Shown: piece after piece, positions 60,791 to 63,938 of the stretch
Layout: each line of letters starts with the position of its first letter
Numbering within the stretch: position 1 is the stretch's first letter
Assembly: GCA_030142905.1 (NCBI GenBank)
Contig: JASJOG010000324.1
Span: 125,001 to 189,000, forward strand
Origin: Heliopora coerulea
Taxonomy: Eukaryota; Cnidaria; Anthozoa; Scleralcyonacea; Helioporidae
Reading direction: 5' to 3'
DNA length: 64,000 nucleotides
Translations under genes and position numbers: made by a program
Notes under the pieces: generated by a model
The model's input: the letters and a program-made list of their open reading frames with translations, nothing else
What the model was told of the DNA's origin: nothing
Database searches by the model: none

Positions 60791-63700
60791 CGACGAGACA
60801 GCCATAGCAATGTACCTTCAAGCTTAATACGTGACTAATTGCAGATTATTTATTAATCCTTCTACCCCCCACGGGGACAGCGTATTCACGGGAGCAGTTT
60901 CTGCTGAGTTCAACCCACACCTGTCCATCCGCTCGTGGGCTCCACGAGTATGAATGTGTTCCTTTTTGGTATATGCCCTCAGGATAGGCTGTTTTCATAA
61001 ATCTGAATGCGTGTAATTTTCCGCGGTTGACGGCACATCTTCCTTTGGAATCCTCAATGAATTGTTTCCAAATTTAGTGGTTTCAAACGTGTAAACTTAC
61101 GCACATTCGACTTATTGAAAAGGTCTATAGTCCCGTTTCTTCTCATGTGGGATTCTTCTGTCGGCTTTTAATACAGAAATCGCACAGAATCACATTCAAA
61201 GTTGGCTGTCCTAAAACATCTCAAAAATAATCGGTTGCTAAAGGGTTAAAGAGTCACAAACGCTGCAGATCTTGAGTAGATTGGTGTGACAAAAAAGTTT
61301 ACATACGTCCTGTTATTATTCAAATTATTTTGAATATCTTCACAAAGATTTTTAAAAAAAGACTATTTCAGTCAACAACAAATTGTCCTCCATTTACATA
61401 TTTGCTTCTTAGTAACTTTTACGTACTACCCCGGATACACGCTAAGGGATGTCTGATCCATTCATGATTTACAGCGTTGACGGTCTTGAAAAAATACCGT
61501 TTTGTTTTATACCACTGGTTGTACCGCTGTATCAAACACCCTGTAATGAGTAGTTGAAACTATTACTGTCTTTATAATTAGTTAACTTGAAATTCGACTC
61601 TTTCCCATTCAGGAAATCTTAACTGGACTAATTTACGTGAACACCACTAGCAACAAGGCAGTAATCACGTCGGTTCAATCATTTCGTTATACTTACCACT
61701 TTTTAACCAGAAGAAACAGAAAGTTTATCTGTAACCTTTCTACCAACAAACTCTTTGGGTATTTTACATAACCGGCTTTTGTTTCACAGCTCTGCTTGAT
61801 ACGTTCTCCGCCAAAATGCTTACTGCCTCTATCATCGTTTTTGTTTATTTGGGTTGAAGCTTGGAATGGATTTAACTTATTGTGGCTTAGTAGCTCTGTT
61901 AACGGTTATACTTCAAACAAATAACAGGATATAGTCAAATAAGCTTAACTTAAATGTTTAAAATTATTACTACCGTCATCACTACTATAGGTGCGACAAA
62001 ATGTCTGGTCACTTGGCTTTTCAAAAATCTTAGGTTTGGTATAAAGATAGAAAAAAACCCAATACCAGCCGACAATTTCATAAAATATAAAACAAAACAA
62101 AATCCGAAGATCAGCATCTTGAGAAATCCAAGATATGGATTGAAACAAGACGAGAAATGAGTTTGTGGTATTTCAATTTTATTACAAAAGCATCGTCAGA
62201 CTGACTAATTACATCAAATACGCAGTGTGCTATATAAGGTCTACAGTGACATCATAAGGAAGGAATTAACATGTATAACGAAACATAGTAAGGAGACTGC
62301 TAAAATAAAAATAATTGACAAACTGCTTTTCAACCTAGATAAAAACCAGGTTAGTGGGATGGTCCTGGTCGACTATTGTAAGGCCTTTGATATGGTCGAC
62401 CATAAACTTCTATTGGAAAAACTGAAGGTCTATGGTGTGAAGAATAACTCTATTGATTGGTTCAAATCTTATCTAGTAAATAGACATCAGTTCGTCTCTC
62501 TATCTGGTAAAACGTCTGGCATGGCGTTGATGAAGCATGGTGTGCCACACGACTCAATTTTGGGGCTACTGCTGTTTATTGTGTTCATCAATGATTTACC
62601 GTTACATGTTAGCTCATCTATTGATCTATATGATGATGATACAGCCGTAACTGTTTCTGTGGAATACGATTTGATACCATATGTACAAGTATCTTTAAGC
62701 AAATCAGTTAATGAAATCGCTCAGTGGGCAACTTCTAACAAATTCCCTTTAAATGCAAGCAAAACCAAATTCTTGCTGGTTACTGGGAAACGCCTCGCGT
62801 CAAAAATTGAAAGTTACCCAAACGTAATGCTTGATGTTATTGCTTTTGAAGATGGTAACTATTGCCACTCGTTTAGGATTAGAGCTAGATGACAAGCTTT
62901 CCTTTGATGTCCACGTCGACCAATTGTGGAAGAAACTGTCTGGACGAATCGCTGTATTCCGCAAAATTAGATCATATTTATCATTGCAAAAAAGAATTTC
63001 ATTTTACAATGTTATGATTCGCTCTGTCATAAATTATGTTAGCGTCATTTGGACAACATGTAGCAACGAGAATTTAGAAAGAGTACTTAAATTGCAAAAG
63101 AGGGTGGCAAGAACAATCCTTTTGGCTGATCGTCTAACACTATAACTTCACCTTTTCAACAAGGTTTGAACAACTCCATTTAAACAACTCCTTTTAGAGG
63201 GTCTTAAGATTAAAGGAGAGGAGAGGAAAGAGAAGTAAAGGAGGGGAGAGGAAAGGGAGGGGGAGGAAGGGACAGGAAAGAAAAGAAAAGAAAAGGAGAG
63301 GAAAGGAAAGGGCAGGACAGGAAAAGAGAGGAGAGGAAAGGAAACGAAAGGCAAGCATCAGGCTTGATTTTCACCAGGCGGAATTTTCCGCGTGGACGAA
63401 ATTTTCTCTTTGTCTGGAAGTAATTAGACAAAACAAAGAAGACATTTGTCCGCACAGAAAATCCTGCTGCGTGAAAATCAGAATTTACTCGCCACTATTC
63501 ATTATCTATCAACTGTCAGATAACAATCAGCGCACCCAATCAGATTGCTGCGTATGCATTATACTATTAGTGAGATTCCATCAACGAGAAATATTTTAAG
63601 AATTTACTCACATGAGAGCATGCTAGCTTCTTTCAAGATGTCAACAACGTCATATCTCTTCATCTTCTTCAGAAATTTGATCAAATTCTCCACTGTGGCC

Positions 63701-63938
63701 TCCTTTCCAGTCCCCCACTCTTGTAATAAAGCATCGGTTGGATTGTCACACTGCTCAAACAATTCTATTTCACTATTCTCGAATTTCATTTTCTCAGCAA
63801 GTCCTCGAAAGTCCCGCTTTAGAATTGATTTCTTGTTTAGCAACTGACACACCTTACTTTTTAAGCTACTGTCAAGATCTCGAACGAAGAATGGCTTTTT
63901 GTCGGTGTCGGAGGCTTTATCCTTAACTCCCGCAGCAA
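10856..63938 (-). CDS. Split gene for a Death-ZU5-ZU5-UPA-Death (PIDD/UNC5/ankyrin-like) protein, 5' end outside window
   Basis: Eleven exons were chained by hand on the minus strand using GT..AG borders and matching codon phase: 63612-63938, 60613-60660, 50555-50602, 46997-47042, 45516-45850, 45082-45317, 41215-41555, 40267-40566, 17145-17204, 15112-15207 and 10856-11151. They hold about 700 codons: an N-proximal Death domain, short polar linker exons, two ZU5 folds, a UPA domain and a C-terminal Death domain ending in TAG. In known proteins ZU5-ZU5-UPA-DD forms one supramodule; in PIDD1 it self-cleaves and recruits RAIDD or RIP1. A cytoplasmic death or NF-kB signalling scaffold is therefore inferred. 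The first visible exon begins in phase 1, so more exons lie beyond 64,000. All joins are phase-consistent except 40267 to 17204, where an exon is missing or a different frame is used. The 29-kb intron between those points is full of retrotransposons. It could be called PIDD1-like or UNC5CL-like; orthology is not claimed. Confidence 0.72.
11842..12478. mobile_element. Non-autonomous hAT transposon (637 bp) with perfect 8-bp target duplication
   Basis: The ends CAGTGGCGTGTCCA and TGGACACGCCACTG are exact inverted repeats, and the element is flanked by CCACTCCG at 11834-11841 and 12479-12486. The CAGTGGC start and 8-bp duplication are hallmarks of hAT transposons. Inside are G-rich and C-rich subterminal stretches and no transposase frame, so it depends on a partner in trans. 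It lies 690 bp upstream of the last exon, within an intron. Confidence 0.88.
12690..14240 (+). mobile_element. PLE reverse-transcriptase fragment inside a long inverted repeat
   Basis: The arms 12,690-12,990 and 13,920-14,240 are diverged inverted copies: TTTGCTGTTCATTACCAGAG mirrors a CTGGTAATGAACAGCAAA at 14,205, and CTATACATTAGGGAGAATAA mirrors a run near 14,000. Between them, about 13,060-13,320 translates in shifted frames to a [14 protein letters not shown] and a [10 protein letters not shown] segment. These resemble the Y/F-V-DD and FLD motifs of PLE RTs, with the catalytic pair changed to ED. The remainder is heavily mutated. Confidence 0.55.
13690..13865. repeat. Degenerate telomere-like tract
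   Basis: It begins with several CCCTAA-type units (CCCTAACCCTAACTCTAATC) and decays into CTCAACTCGAATC-type 12-13 nt units. It sits between the PLE RT fragment and the right arm of its inverted repeat. Confidence 0.7.
14240..15110. other. Intronic sequence without recognised features
   Basis: Minus frames at 14,114-14,364 show no domain. Nothing else stands out. Confidence 0.35.
15112..15207 (-). CDS. Candidate exon: 96-nt linker, two open frames
   Basis: A strong tract TTTTTTCCAG acceptor and GTGAGA donor bound 96 nt. In phase 1 it reads from [17 protein letters not shown] to RNLKPG and joins the Death exon at 11151 in frame. In phase 0 it reads from [16 protein letters not shown] to ELKNAT and then stops 6 nt before the donor. 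Phase 1 is preferred because it leads into the Death domain, but phase 0 follows naturally from the UPA exon via 17204. Confidence 0.5.
15519..16640 (-). mobile_element. CR1/L2-like LINE, 3' end with simple-repeat tail
   Basis: Read on the minus strand, about 16,470 shows [19 protein letters not shown], the typical LINE post-RT signature LG-x-x-ID-x-x-L-x-F-x-x-H. The frame 15,826-16,218 gives the LINE C-terminus with [16 protein letters not shown], then RYNLRNSDF and GPSLWAKL. About 260 nt of 3' UTR follow, ending in an ATGTT-type tail at 15,519-15,562. A few stops interrupt it, so it is a 5'-truncated dead copy. Confidence 0.75.
16760..16990 (+). mobile_element. LINE C-terminal fragment, opposite strand
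   Basis: The plus strand reads [19 protein letters not shown] and then [17 protein letters not shown]. This matches the LINE signature P-x-L-x-Y-G-x-x-x-W ... L-x-x-x-QR-x-A-x-R-x-I. It faces the minus-strand LINE tail head to head and is short and broken afterwards. Confidence 0.65.
17145..17204 (-). CDS. Candidate exon: 60-nt linker before C-terminal Death domain
   Basis: The acceptor GGTTTTGTAAG and donor GTACGT bound 60 nt. Read in phase 1 it gives [20 protein letters not shown], similar in character to the linker at 60613 (shared NEA segment). If the acceptor is taken two bases later (AGAG|GG) and entered in phase 2, it reads [19 protein letters not shown] and ends in phase 0. Both are open, so the frame is not settled. 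Confidence 0.45.
17205..20440. other. Intronic stretch, mostly unrecognised
   Basis: Apart from the AACACA-type repeat at 18,445-18,760, I see only short frames with no motif. The minus frame 17,796-17,993 has a [13 protein letters not shown] segment that faintly recalls retroelement pol C-termini but is too short to call. Confidence 0.3.
18445..18760. repeat. Degenerate AACACA/TGTGTT repeat
   Basis: Many short units pair TGTGTTA with AACACA or CACACCTTTT at irregular spacing, giving a run of small imperfect palindromes. The outer part is bounded by ACTGTAAACAG and CTGTTTACAATG at 18,450-18,530. Confidence 0.5.
21050..22456. mobile_element. pogo-like (Tc1/mariner superfamily) transposon with TA target duplication
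   Basis: The ends GGGTGGGGTGGGGC and GCCCCACTCCACCC are inverted repeats. The empty site is seen in the sister R4-like copy at about 54,930 (GAAGTATACAAGG), which places the insertion at TA. The interior holds repeated GGGGC-AAAATGG-type motifs. Most of the transposase is gone; only the C-terminal zinc-finger exon remains on the minus strand. Confidence 0.65.
21572..21815 (-). pseudogene. Transposase C-terminal cysteine-rich domain
   Basis: A frame ending at TAA 21572-21574 reads [16 protein letters not shown], then [25 protein letters not shown] and a terminal VYCPKCTA. This C-x2-C ... C-x2-C ... CC-x2-C ... C-x2-C layout is a PHD/ribbon-like finger as found at the end of some pogo/Tigger transposases. 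An acceptor-like CCGCAG precedes it. No DDE core is found in the element. Confidence 0.55.
23348..23464. repeat. About 118-bp inserted repeat (copy 1)
   Basis: Absent from the matching point of the sister copy at 55,855, where the sequence runs straight through AAATTGATAAACTGATAC. It contains ATCTTGAGAAATCCAAGATA and continues to a TTTATT run. The same unit occurs at 62,085-62,205. Confidence 0.65.
23800..24560 (+). repeat. About 750-bp repeat, copy 1, TAA-associated
   Basis: It starts around CCGGGGTGGCACCTTTGGCA and is collinear with 57,240-57,960; its last 340 bp also match 39,300-39,650. No ORF is conserved. Two of the three copies end in GTAATAATAA-type runs (this one has lost the terminal segment), like the 3' tails of R4/Dong-type LINEs, so it may be a LINE 3' region or a SINE-like parasite of it. 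Confidence 0.6.
24895..25025 (+). repeat. Three successive LINE-type tails on a (TAA)n array
   Basis: Three short units each read GGTGG-x-x-TAAGTTGTAATAATAA. They are separated only by TAA-type repeats and end in a long TAA run. They look like extreme 5'-truncated insertions stacked in one TAA target. Confidence 0.6.
25058..25129 (+). repeat. tRNA-like segment (copy 4)
   Basis: The same 72-nt cloverleaf as the copies near 2 kb with several substitutions (GTGCG, GGATGCGAG, CGGAGGC). It sits directly between the TAA array and the 5' region of R4-like element 1. Confidence 0.6.
25637..26624 (+). pseudogene. Element 1 N-terminal Myb-like domains
   Basis: Two overlapping frames (25,637-26,020 and 25,983-26,624) each carry a [13 protein letters not shown] or [16 protein letters not shown] helix. 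Each is followed by GFMKRV-x-x-RW and a LxxNARRFK helix, the helix-turn-helix pattern of Myb/SANT DNA-binding units. The two units are about 115 codons apart and similar to each other, so the element encodes a tandem. The frame change near 26,000 separates them. Confidence 0.65.
26461..28407 (+). pseudogene. Element 1 reverse transcriptase
   Basis: A 648-codon frame with RT motifs in order: [15 protein letters not shown] (motif 0-1), [15 protein letters not shown] (motif 2), [20 protein letters not shown] (palm A), [13 protein letters not shown] (palm B), [12 protein letters not shown] (palm C, catalytic DD kept) and [12 protein letters not shown] (D). It is followed by a [11 protein letters not shown] segment and a thumb region ending [16 protein letters not shown]. 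The FIDD box and the DLKTY following it are typical of the R4/Dong branch. Upstream and downstream domains are in other frames. Confidence 0.85.
28529..29459 (+). pseudogene. Element 1 CCHC knuckle and restriction-like endonuclease
   Basis: The frame 28,529-29,296 shows [18 protein letters not shown] (C-x2-C-x7-H-x4-C), then [16 protein letters not shown], then [20 protein letters not shown]. The last is the PD-(D/E)-x-K-type nuclease core that cuts target DNA in R2/R4 elements. The frame 29,271-29,459 gives the last conserved piece ([20 protein letters not shown]). A one-base shift separates them. Confidence 0.8.
29784..30539 (+). pseudogene. Element 2 N-terminal region
   Basis: One frame runs from ATG 29784 to 30539 apart from a TGA at 30108-30110. 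It contains [19 protein letters not shown] and [19 protein letters not shown], a Myb-like helix-turn-helix similar to that of element 3, then an acidic stretch and a helical [17 protein letters not shown] segment. The next piece ([18 protein letters not shown], from about 30,540) is in another frame. Confidence 0.65.
30705..32399 (+). pseudogene. Element 2 reverse transcriptase
   Basis: Two same-frame ORFs (30,705-30,908 and 30,957-32,399) are separated by a TGA at 30906-30908 where element 3 has TGG (AEW). RT motifs: [47 protein letters not shown] (palm A), [18 protein letters not shown] (palm B, G changed to D), [13 protein letters not shown] (palm C) and [12 protein letters not shown]. The thumb continues to [13 protein letters not shown]. 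Confidence 0.85.
32535..33156 (+). pseudogene. Element 2 CCHC knuckle and endonuclease
   Basis: It reads [18 protein letters not shown] (C-x2-C-x7-H-x4-C), then a [18 protein letters not shown] (CGA to TGA), [11 protein letters not shown], a TAG where W is expected, then [14 protein letters not shown] and [14 protein letters not shown] with [14 protein letters not shown] (PD...D...nuclease core). The last part (32,902-33,156) is open to the end: [20 protein letters not shown]. Nonsense changes rather than shifts dominate. Confidence 0.78.
33383..34114 (+). pseudogene. Element 3 N-terminal Myb-like region
   Basis: The frame from ATG 33383 has one TAG near 33,524 (a K-stop-SK where W fits) and then runs to 34,114. 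It shows [19 protein letters not shown] and [19 protein letters not shown], matching element 2, then a Glu/Gln-rich linker and a [15 protein letters not shown] helix. Confidence 0.65.
34261..35709 (+). pseudogene. Element 3 reverse transcriptase
   Basis: A 482-codon frame: coiled [20 protein letters not shown], then [53 protein letters not shown] (palm A), [20 protein letters not shown] (palm B), [13 protein letters not shown] (palm C, YMDD intact) and [12 protein letters not shown]. It breaks by a shift near 35,690; the thumb continues in 35,672-35,860 ([19 protein letters not shown]). Confidence 0.87.
36046..36795 (+). pseudogene. Element 3 CCHC knuckle and endonuclease
   Basis: The frame 36,046-36,525 shows [54 protein letters not shown] and [15 protein letters not shown]. 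After a shift it continues [20 protein letters not shown] and [20 protein letters not shown], which completes the PD-x-n-D-x nuclease core and C-terminus. Confidence 0.8.
36930..37790 (-). mobile_element. Penelope-like element RT fragment
   Basis: The minus frame 36,950-37,180 reads [20 protein letters not shown] and [12 protein letters not shown], the PLE motifs QIDG-x-x-MGSPLGP and R-Y/F-VDDT. Upstream in shifted frames come an [17 protein letters not shown] segment (about 37,750), a YGLPKIHK segment and a [10 protein letters not shown] segment. Stops are many, so this is an old copy. It lies tail to tail with element 3. Confidence 0.78.
37790..39230. other. Intronic stretch without recognised features
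   Basis: Short overlapping frames only. A search for a phase 2 to phase 1 exon that would link 40267 to 17204 found no convincing candidate here. Confidence 0.35.
39238..39300. repeat. (TAA)n/(TGA)n microsatellite
   Basis: Runs of ATAATA then GATGAT then AATGAT. It abuts the 5' side of the 39.3-kb repeat copy, as expected for TAA-targeted insertion. Confidence 0.85.
39300..39655 (+). repeat. TAA-flanked repeat, copy 3 (last about 340 bp)
   Basis: Collinear with the ends of the 23.8-kb and 57.2-kb copies: GGTTGGAAGTGCAAC, GAGTACTGTTGAGG, GAGGGCTGTACATCCC, then GTGTGCGAG and a GTAATAATAA end. Flanked by TAA-type repeat on both sides, so it is probably an inserted short element. Confidence 0.62.
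40267..40566 (-). CDS. Exon: UPA domain
   Basis: The acceptor is TATTTTTAG and the donor a near-perfect AG|GTAAGT. It is entered in phase 2 and continues the HFS segment with [14 protein letters not shown], later [11 protein letters not shown] and [13 protein letters not shown]. This is the UPA pattern (HFS-x-hydrophobic helix, internal strand, terminal DEVYxC strand). It leaves in phase 2, which does not match the phase-1 reading of the next exons. Confidence 0.7.
40740..41060 (+). repeat. Degenerate 60-70 bp minisatellite with tRNA box A-like units
   Basis: Units repeat GGGTTGGATGGTCTTGTAG and TCTTATAGCTCAAGCGGTAG with drift, each followed by a GATAGAGTGTTAGA-type segment. TAGCTCAAGCGGTAG resembles the A box of a tRNA. 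Related wording (TATAGCTCAGTAAGTA, TTATAGTTCAGTCAATAGAG) recurs at 42,070-42,290. Confidence 0.5.
41215..41555 (-). CDS. Exon: rest of ZU5-2 and start of UPA, with HFS motif
   Basis: The acceptor is GTTCATTTCAG and the donor a consensus GTAAGT. It is entered in phase 0, exactly as the exon at 45317 leaves. It contains [12 protein letters not shown] and [11 protein letters not shown] (ZU5 core strands), a polar loop, and ends [14 protein letters not shown]1 and UNC5CL self-cleave at HF|S in this place, so self-processing is an inference from family knowledge. The codon after HFS is split by the intron (phase 2). Confidence 0.75.
41560..42720. other. Intron between ZU5-2 and ZU5-1 exons, no gene
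   Basis: Only the degenerate tRNA box-like units at 42,070-42,290 are visible. Confidence 0.4.
42729..44504 (-). mobile_element. hAT transposon (1.78 kb) with transposase remnant
   Basis: The ends CAGTGGCGAAGCT and AGCTTAGCCACTG are inverted repeats. The flanks GCTGTGCT (42721-42728) and CCTGTGCT (44505-44512) form an 8-bp target duplication with one mismatch. On the minus strand, 43,862-44,053 encodes [20 protein letters not shown] and [13 protein letters not shown]. This resembles the TTF/ZMYM-type zinc finger found at the N-terminus of ZMYM1-like hAT transposases, with one cysteine changed to R. The catalytic core is missing and a minisatellite occupies part of the interior. Confidence 0.75.
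43355..43870. repeat. About 160-bp tandem repeat inside the hAT element
   Basis: Roughly three units share AACTTGAAAATGCCATGG, TTCATACAGCAACTTGTC, TTTAATCAGCAAAA and AGATGATACAGAAAGTC blocks with moderate divergence. They replace the space where transposase would be. Confidence 0.75.
44513..45060. other. Intronic or 3' flanking sequence, nothing recognised
   Basis: The minus frame at 44,710-44,910 has no domain and no in-phase splice partners. Confidence 0.35.
45082..45317 (-). CDS. Exon: end of ZU5-1 and start of ZU5-2
   Basis: The acceptor TTTTTGACATCAG and donor GTACGT bound 236 nt. The frame opens with [10 protein letters not shown] and ends with [17 protein letters not shown], the second segment being the first strands of another ZU5 fold (FPAGVV). 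No HFS cleavage tripeptide is present at the first ZU5 boundary; the equivalent segment reads [10 protein letters not shown]. Confidence 0.72.
45516..45850 (-). CDS. Exon: first ZU5 domain
   Basis: The exon is bounded by a TTTGTTAG acceptor and a GTAATG donor and entered in phase 2. It shows the ZU5 pattern of a beta-sandwich: [17 protein letters not shown], then cysteine and arginine-rich strands, [21 protein letters not shown] with a following SHSAAEDG loop, and a YYDLTIQRL strand. ZU5 domains occur in netrin receptors, ankyrins, ZO-1 and PIDD. The exon is left in phase 1 into the exon at 45317. Confidence 0.78.
45986..46122. repeat. Hairpin-forming inverted repeat upstream of ZU5 exon
   Basis: Arms of about 55 bp (GTTTCTTGTACGGAGACAAT mirrored by ATGGTCTCCGTACAGGAAAC) surround a 26-bp loop. 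Open frames on both strands here are a consequence of the palindrome. Confidence 0.7.
46910..46965. repeat. (AAAC)n-like microsatellite
   Basis: A run of ACAAACAAACAAACGAACAA units with drift, adjacent to the 46-nt exon. Confidence 0.75.
46997..47042 (-). CDS. Exon: 46-nt linker leading into ZU5
   Basis: The acceptor TTCATAG and donor GTGAGC bound 46 nt. Entered in phase 1 it reads [15 protein letters not shown] and leaves in phase 2. That is exactly the phase needed by the ZU5 exon at 45850. The agreement with both neighbours is the main support. Confidence 0.6.
47050..48120. other. Intronic stretch, nothing recognised
   Basis: No long frame; a TCTCGTAGCTCGACGGCAAC at 47,740 faintly resembles a tRNA A box. 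Confidence 0.35.
48227..48273. repeat. (TA)n microsatellite
   Basis: An uninterrupted TA run; it generates artefactual IYIYIY frames on the minus strand. Confidence 0.9.
48410..48631. repeat. Inverted repeat next to hammerhead ribozyme
   Basis: CAACTGAAAGAAAATTCGAA is mirrored by TTCGAATTTTCTTTCAGTTG, and ATAAGGTTGCTTACGTAATG by CATTACGTAAACAACCTTAT. The intervening 100 bp are unique. Confidence 0.75.
48641..48663. repeat. (TA)n microsatellite between inverted repeat and ribozyme
   Basis: A short uninterrupted TA run. Confidence 0.85.
48690..48731 (+). ncRNA. Hammerhead ribozyme (type I, minimal stem III)
   Basis: All core parts are present in order: stem I strand TGCA, CTGATGA (48694-48700), stem II GGCC-CAATA-GGCC, GAAA (48714-48717), a short stem III CGG-TC-CCG closed by the A-U pair, TC with cleavage expected after C48727, and the returning stem I strand TGCA. 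Hammerheads with a very short stem III are known from Penelope-like and other small retroelements, where they are thought to act as dimers. The neighbouring inverted repeat and TA runs fit such an element. Confidence 0.88.
48744..48768. repeat. (TA)n microsatellite after ribozyme
   Basis: An ATATACATATATATAT-type run directly downstream of the ribozyme. Confidence 0.85.
48804..49219. mobile_element. Palindromic MITE (about 415 bp)
   Basis: The outer arms AACTGTGTCGTGTCTTTATA and TATAAAGACACGACACGGTA, and the inner arms CGCAGTACGTGCTTTATCGG and CCGATAAAGCACGTACTGCG, are mirrored, so almost the entire element folds on itself. There is no coding frame. A clear target duplication was not identified. 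Confidence 0.75.
49220..50550. other. Intronic stretch, nothing recognised
   Basis: A GGCTCTAAATTCT unit is repeated three times near 49,295-49,335; otherwise featureless. Confidence 0.35.
50555..50602 (-). CDS. Exon: second 48-nt phase 1-1 linker
   Basis: The acceptor (TTCTTATTCAG-like tract) and the GTAAAC donor bound exactly 48 nt. The frame gives a linker containing [16 protein letters not shown]. It has the same length and phase as the exon at 60613, so the two form a set of interchangeable linker exons. Confidence 0.55.
51355..51860. repeat. GGGCTTATAA-rich repeat
   Basis: It begins CCGTAAAATCCCGGTTATAA and contains many GGGCTTATA and GGCCTATAA motifs up to a TAATAACCGCGGG near 51,835. 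It looks like the end region of a DNA transposon. No mirrored end was found on the far side of the transposase pseudogene that follows. Confidence 0.45.
51997..54060 (+). pseudogene. ZNF862-like hAT transposase, broken
   Basis: Pieces in order: 51,997-52,203 with [15 protein letters not shown] (zinc-finger-like); 52,025-53,041 (other frame) with [16 protein letters not shown] and [17 protein letters not shown], the two D-containing RNase H-like strands; 52,804-53,640 with [17 protein letters not shown]; and 53,641-54,060 with [18 protein letters not shown] and [15 protein letters not shown], the hAT C-terminal dimerisation block. Shifts lie near 52,200 and 52,800 and a TAA at 53,638-53,640 is in frame with the next piece. 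Relatives of this group are often domesticated zinc-finger proteins, but this copy is disrupted. Confidence 0.82.
54130..54330 (-). mobile_element. Possible LINE 3' end
   Basis: An AAACTTTATTTAACGAGAGT start resembles the 3' end of CR1/L2-type elements read on the minus strand, as in the LINE at 15.5 kb. There is no coding support. Confidence 0.3.
54340..55990 (+). mobile_element. R4-like LINE remnant (family B), uninterrupted copy
   Basis: Collinear with 20,455-21,049 plus 22,457-23,590. It contains KEGFLKKK at 54,555, [20 protein letters not shown] at 55,284-55,343, and a tail [17 protein letters not shown] near 55,820. Riddled with stops. It preserves the empty sites of the pogo-like transposon and of the 118-bp repeat. 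Confidence 0.7.
56008..57235 (+). mobile_element. Truncated R4-like LINE related to element 1
   Basis: It begins abruptly at GGTGCAGTGTACGGGGTGAA, which corresponds to 27,945 in element 1, and is collinear with it to the endonuclease (position 29,160). It contains [19 protein letters not shown], an [15 protein letters not shown] segment after a stop, and [13 protein letters not shown]. It ends abruptly inside the nuclease core where the 57.2-kb repeat starts. Confidence 0.78.
57236..57960 (+). repeat. About 750-bp repeat, copy 2, TAA-associated
   Basis: Collinear with 23,800-24,560 (shared CCGGGGTGGCACCTTTGGCA, AGTAGATAAGACT, CAGGTGTTGGCAA, AACAGAGTACTGTTAA). It ends GTGTGCGAGTTGTAATAATA and passes into an AACAATA microsatellite. 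Confidence 0.65.
57951..58215. repeat. AACAATA-type microsatellite
   Basis: A long run of AACAATA and AACAATGAGAGT units. The repeated internal AACAATGAGAGT unit occurs at least four times in a row. Long Asn/Thr/Leu-rich frames here are artefacts. Confidence 0.85.
58260..58960. other. Intronic stretch, nothing recognised
   Basis: AT-rich; no long frames and no repeat recognised. Confidence 0.35.
59002..59290 (-). mobile_element. LINE RT fragment (fingers region)
   Basis: The minus frame reads [20 protein letters not shown] and [19 protein letters not shown]. This is the N-terminal RT signature G-x-D-G-x-x-x-x-x-L ... L-x-x-x-L-x-x-x-x-FP-x-x-WK of CR1/Jockey/L2-type LINEs. It is cut at its 5' side by the PLE inverted repeat. 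Confidence 0.72.
59277..60262 (+). mobile_element. PLE 3' fragment with GIY-YIG nuclease between about 280-bp inverted repeats
   Basis: The arms 59,277-59,560 and 59,985-60,262 mirror one another closely (AGCAAAAAACACGCAAAATA with its mirror; GAGAAACGAAAGGTCTTAAA with TTTAAGACCTTTCGTTTCTC). Between them the plus strand encodes [19 protein letters not shown] and [13 protein letters not shown], then after a TGA and a shift [17 protein letters not shown]. This is the PLE GIY-YIG endonuclease (YVGQT = YIG box). The right arm overlaps the coding tail, so it is the element's own 3' part. Confidence 0.8.
60613..60660 (-). CDS. Exon: 48-nt linker between Death domain and ZU5
   Basis: A polypyrimidine tract plus GCACAG acceptor precedes it and GTAAGC follows. 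Read in the phase of the preceding exon it gives [17 protein letters not shown], a polar, disordered-looking linker. It is a symmetric phase 1-1 exon, so it can be skipped without changing frame. Confidence 0.6.
60756..60786. repeat. (TA)n microsatellite
   Basis: An uninterrupted TA run, 96 bp upstream (on the minus strand) of the 48-nt exon acceptor. Confidence 0.9.
60800..62040. other. Intron between Death exon and first linker exon, nothing recognised
   Basis: No long frame or repeat; unrecognised AT-rich sequence. Confidence 0.35.
62085..62205. repeat. About 118-bp repeat (copy 2)
   Basis: Shares GATCAGCATCTTGAGAAATC and GAAATGAGTTTGTGGTATTT blocks with 23,348-23,464 at high identity, although the surroundings differ completely. 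Confidence 0.65.
62215..63145 (+). mobile_element. LINE reverse-transcriptase fragment (CR1/Jockey-type)
   Basis: The frame 62,227-62,892 shows [20 protein letters not shown] (palm A), [20 protein letters not shown] (palm B; QG expected, HD seen) and [12 protein letters not shown] (palm C; YADD changed to YDDD), then [15 protein letters not shown] (D). After a shift near 62,850, 62,831-63,145 reads [17 protein letters not shown] and [19 protein letters not shown], then [10 protein letters not shown]. The 5' half of the element and the 3' tail are missing. Confidence 0.83.
63210..63352. repeat. Polypurine tract (GGAAAGGAGAGG-type)
   Basis: About 140 bp of almost pure A/G on the plus strand (GAGGAAAGGGAGGGGGAGGA). 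It lies 260 bp downstream, in transcription sense, of the Death exon. The Ser/Phe/Pro frames on the minus strand are artefacts. Confidence 0.85.
63612..63938 (-). CDS. Exon: N-proximal Death domain
   Basis: The acceptor is a TTTTTACAG at 63939 and the donor is a consensus GTGAGT at 63611. The frame gives a six-helix Death-domain pattern: DFRGLAEKM (helix 2), then [16 protein letters not shown] and [20 protein letters not shown]. These match the family signature of W/F-x-x-LA, an internal acidic helix, LL-x-x-W and a final L-x-x-x-x-R-x-D-V-V. The exon is entered in phase 1 and left in phase 1. Confidence 0.8.

Noticed and set aside
63148..63455. Ser/Phe/Leu/Pro-rich minus frames
   Set aside because: Translations of the polypurine tract's complementary strand.
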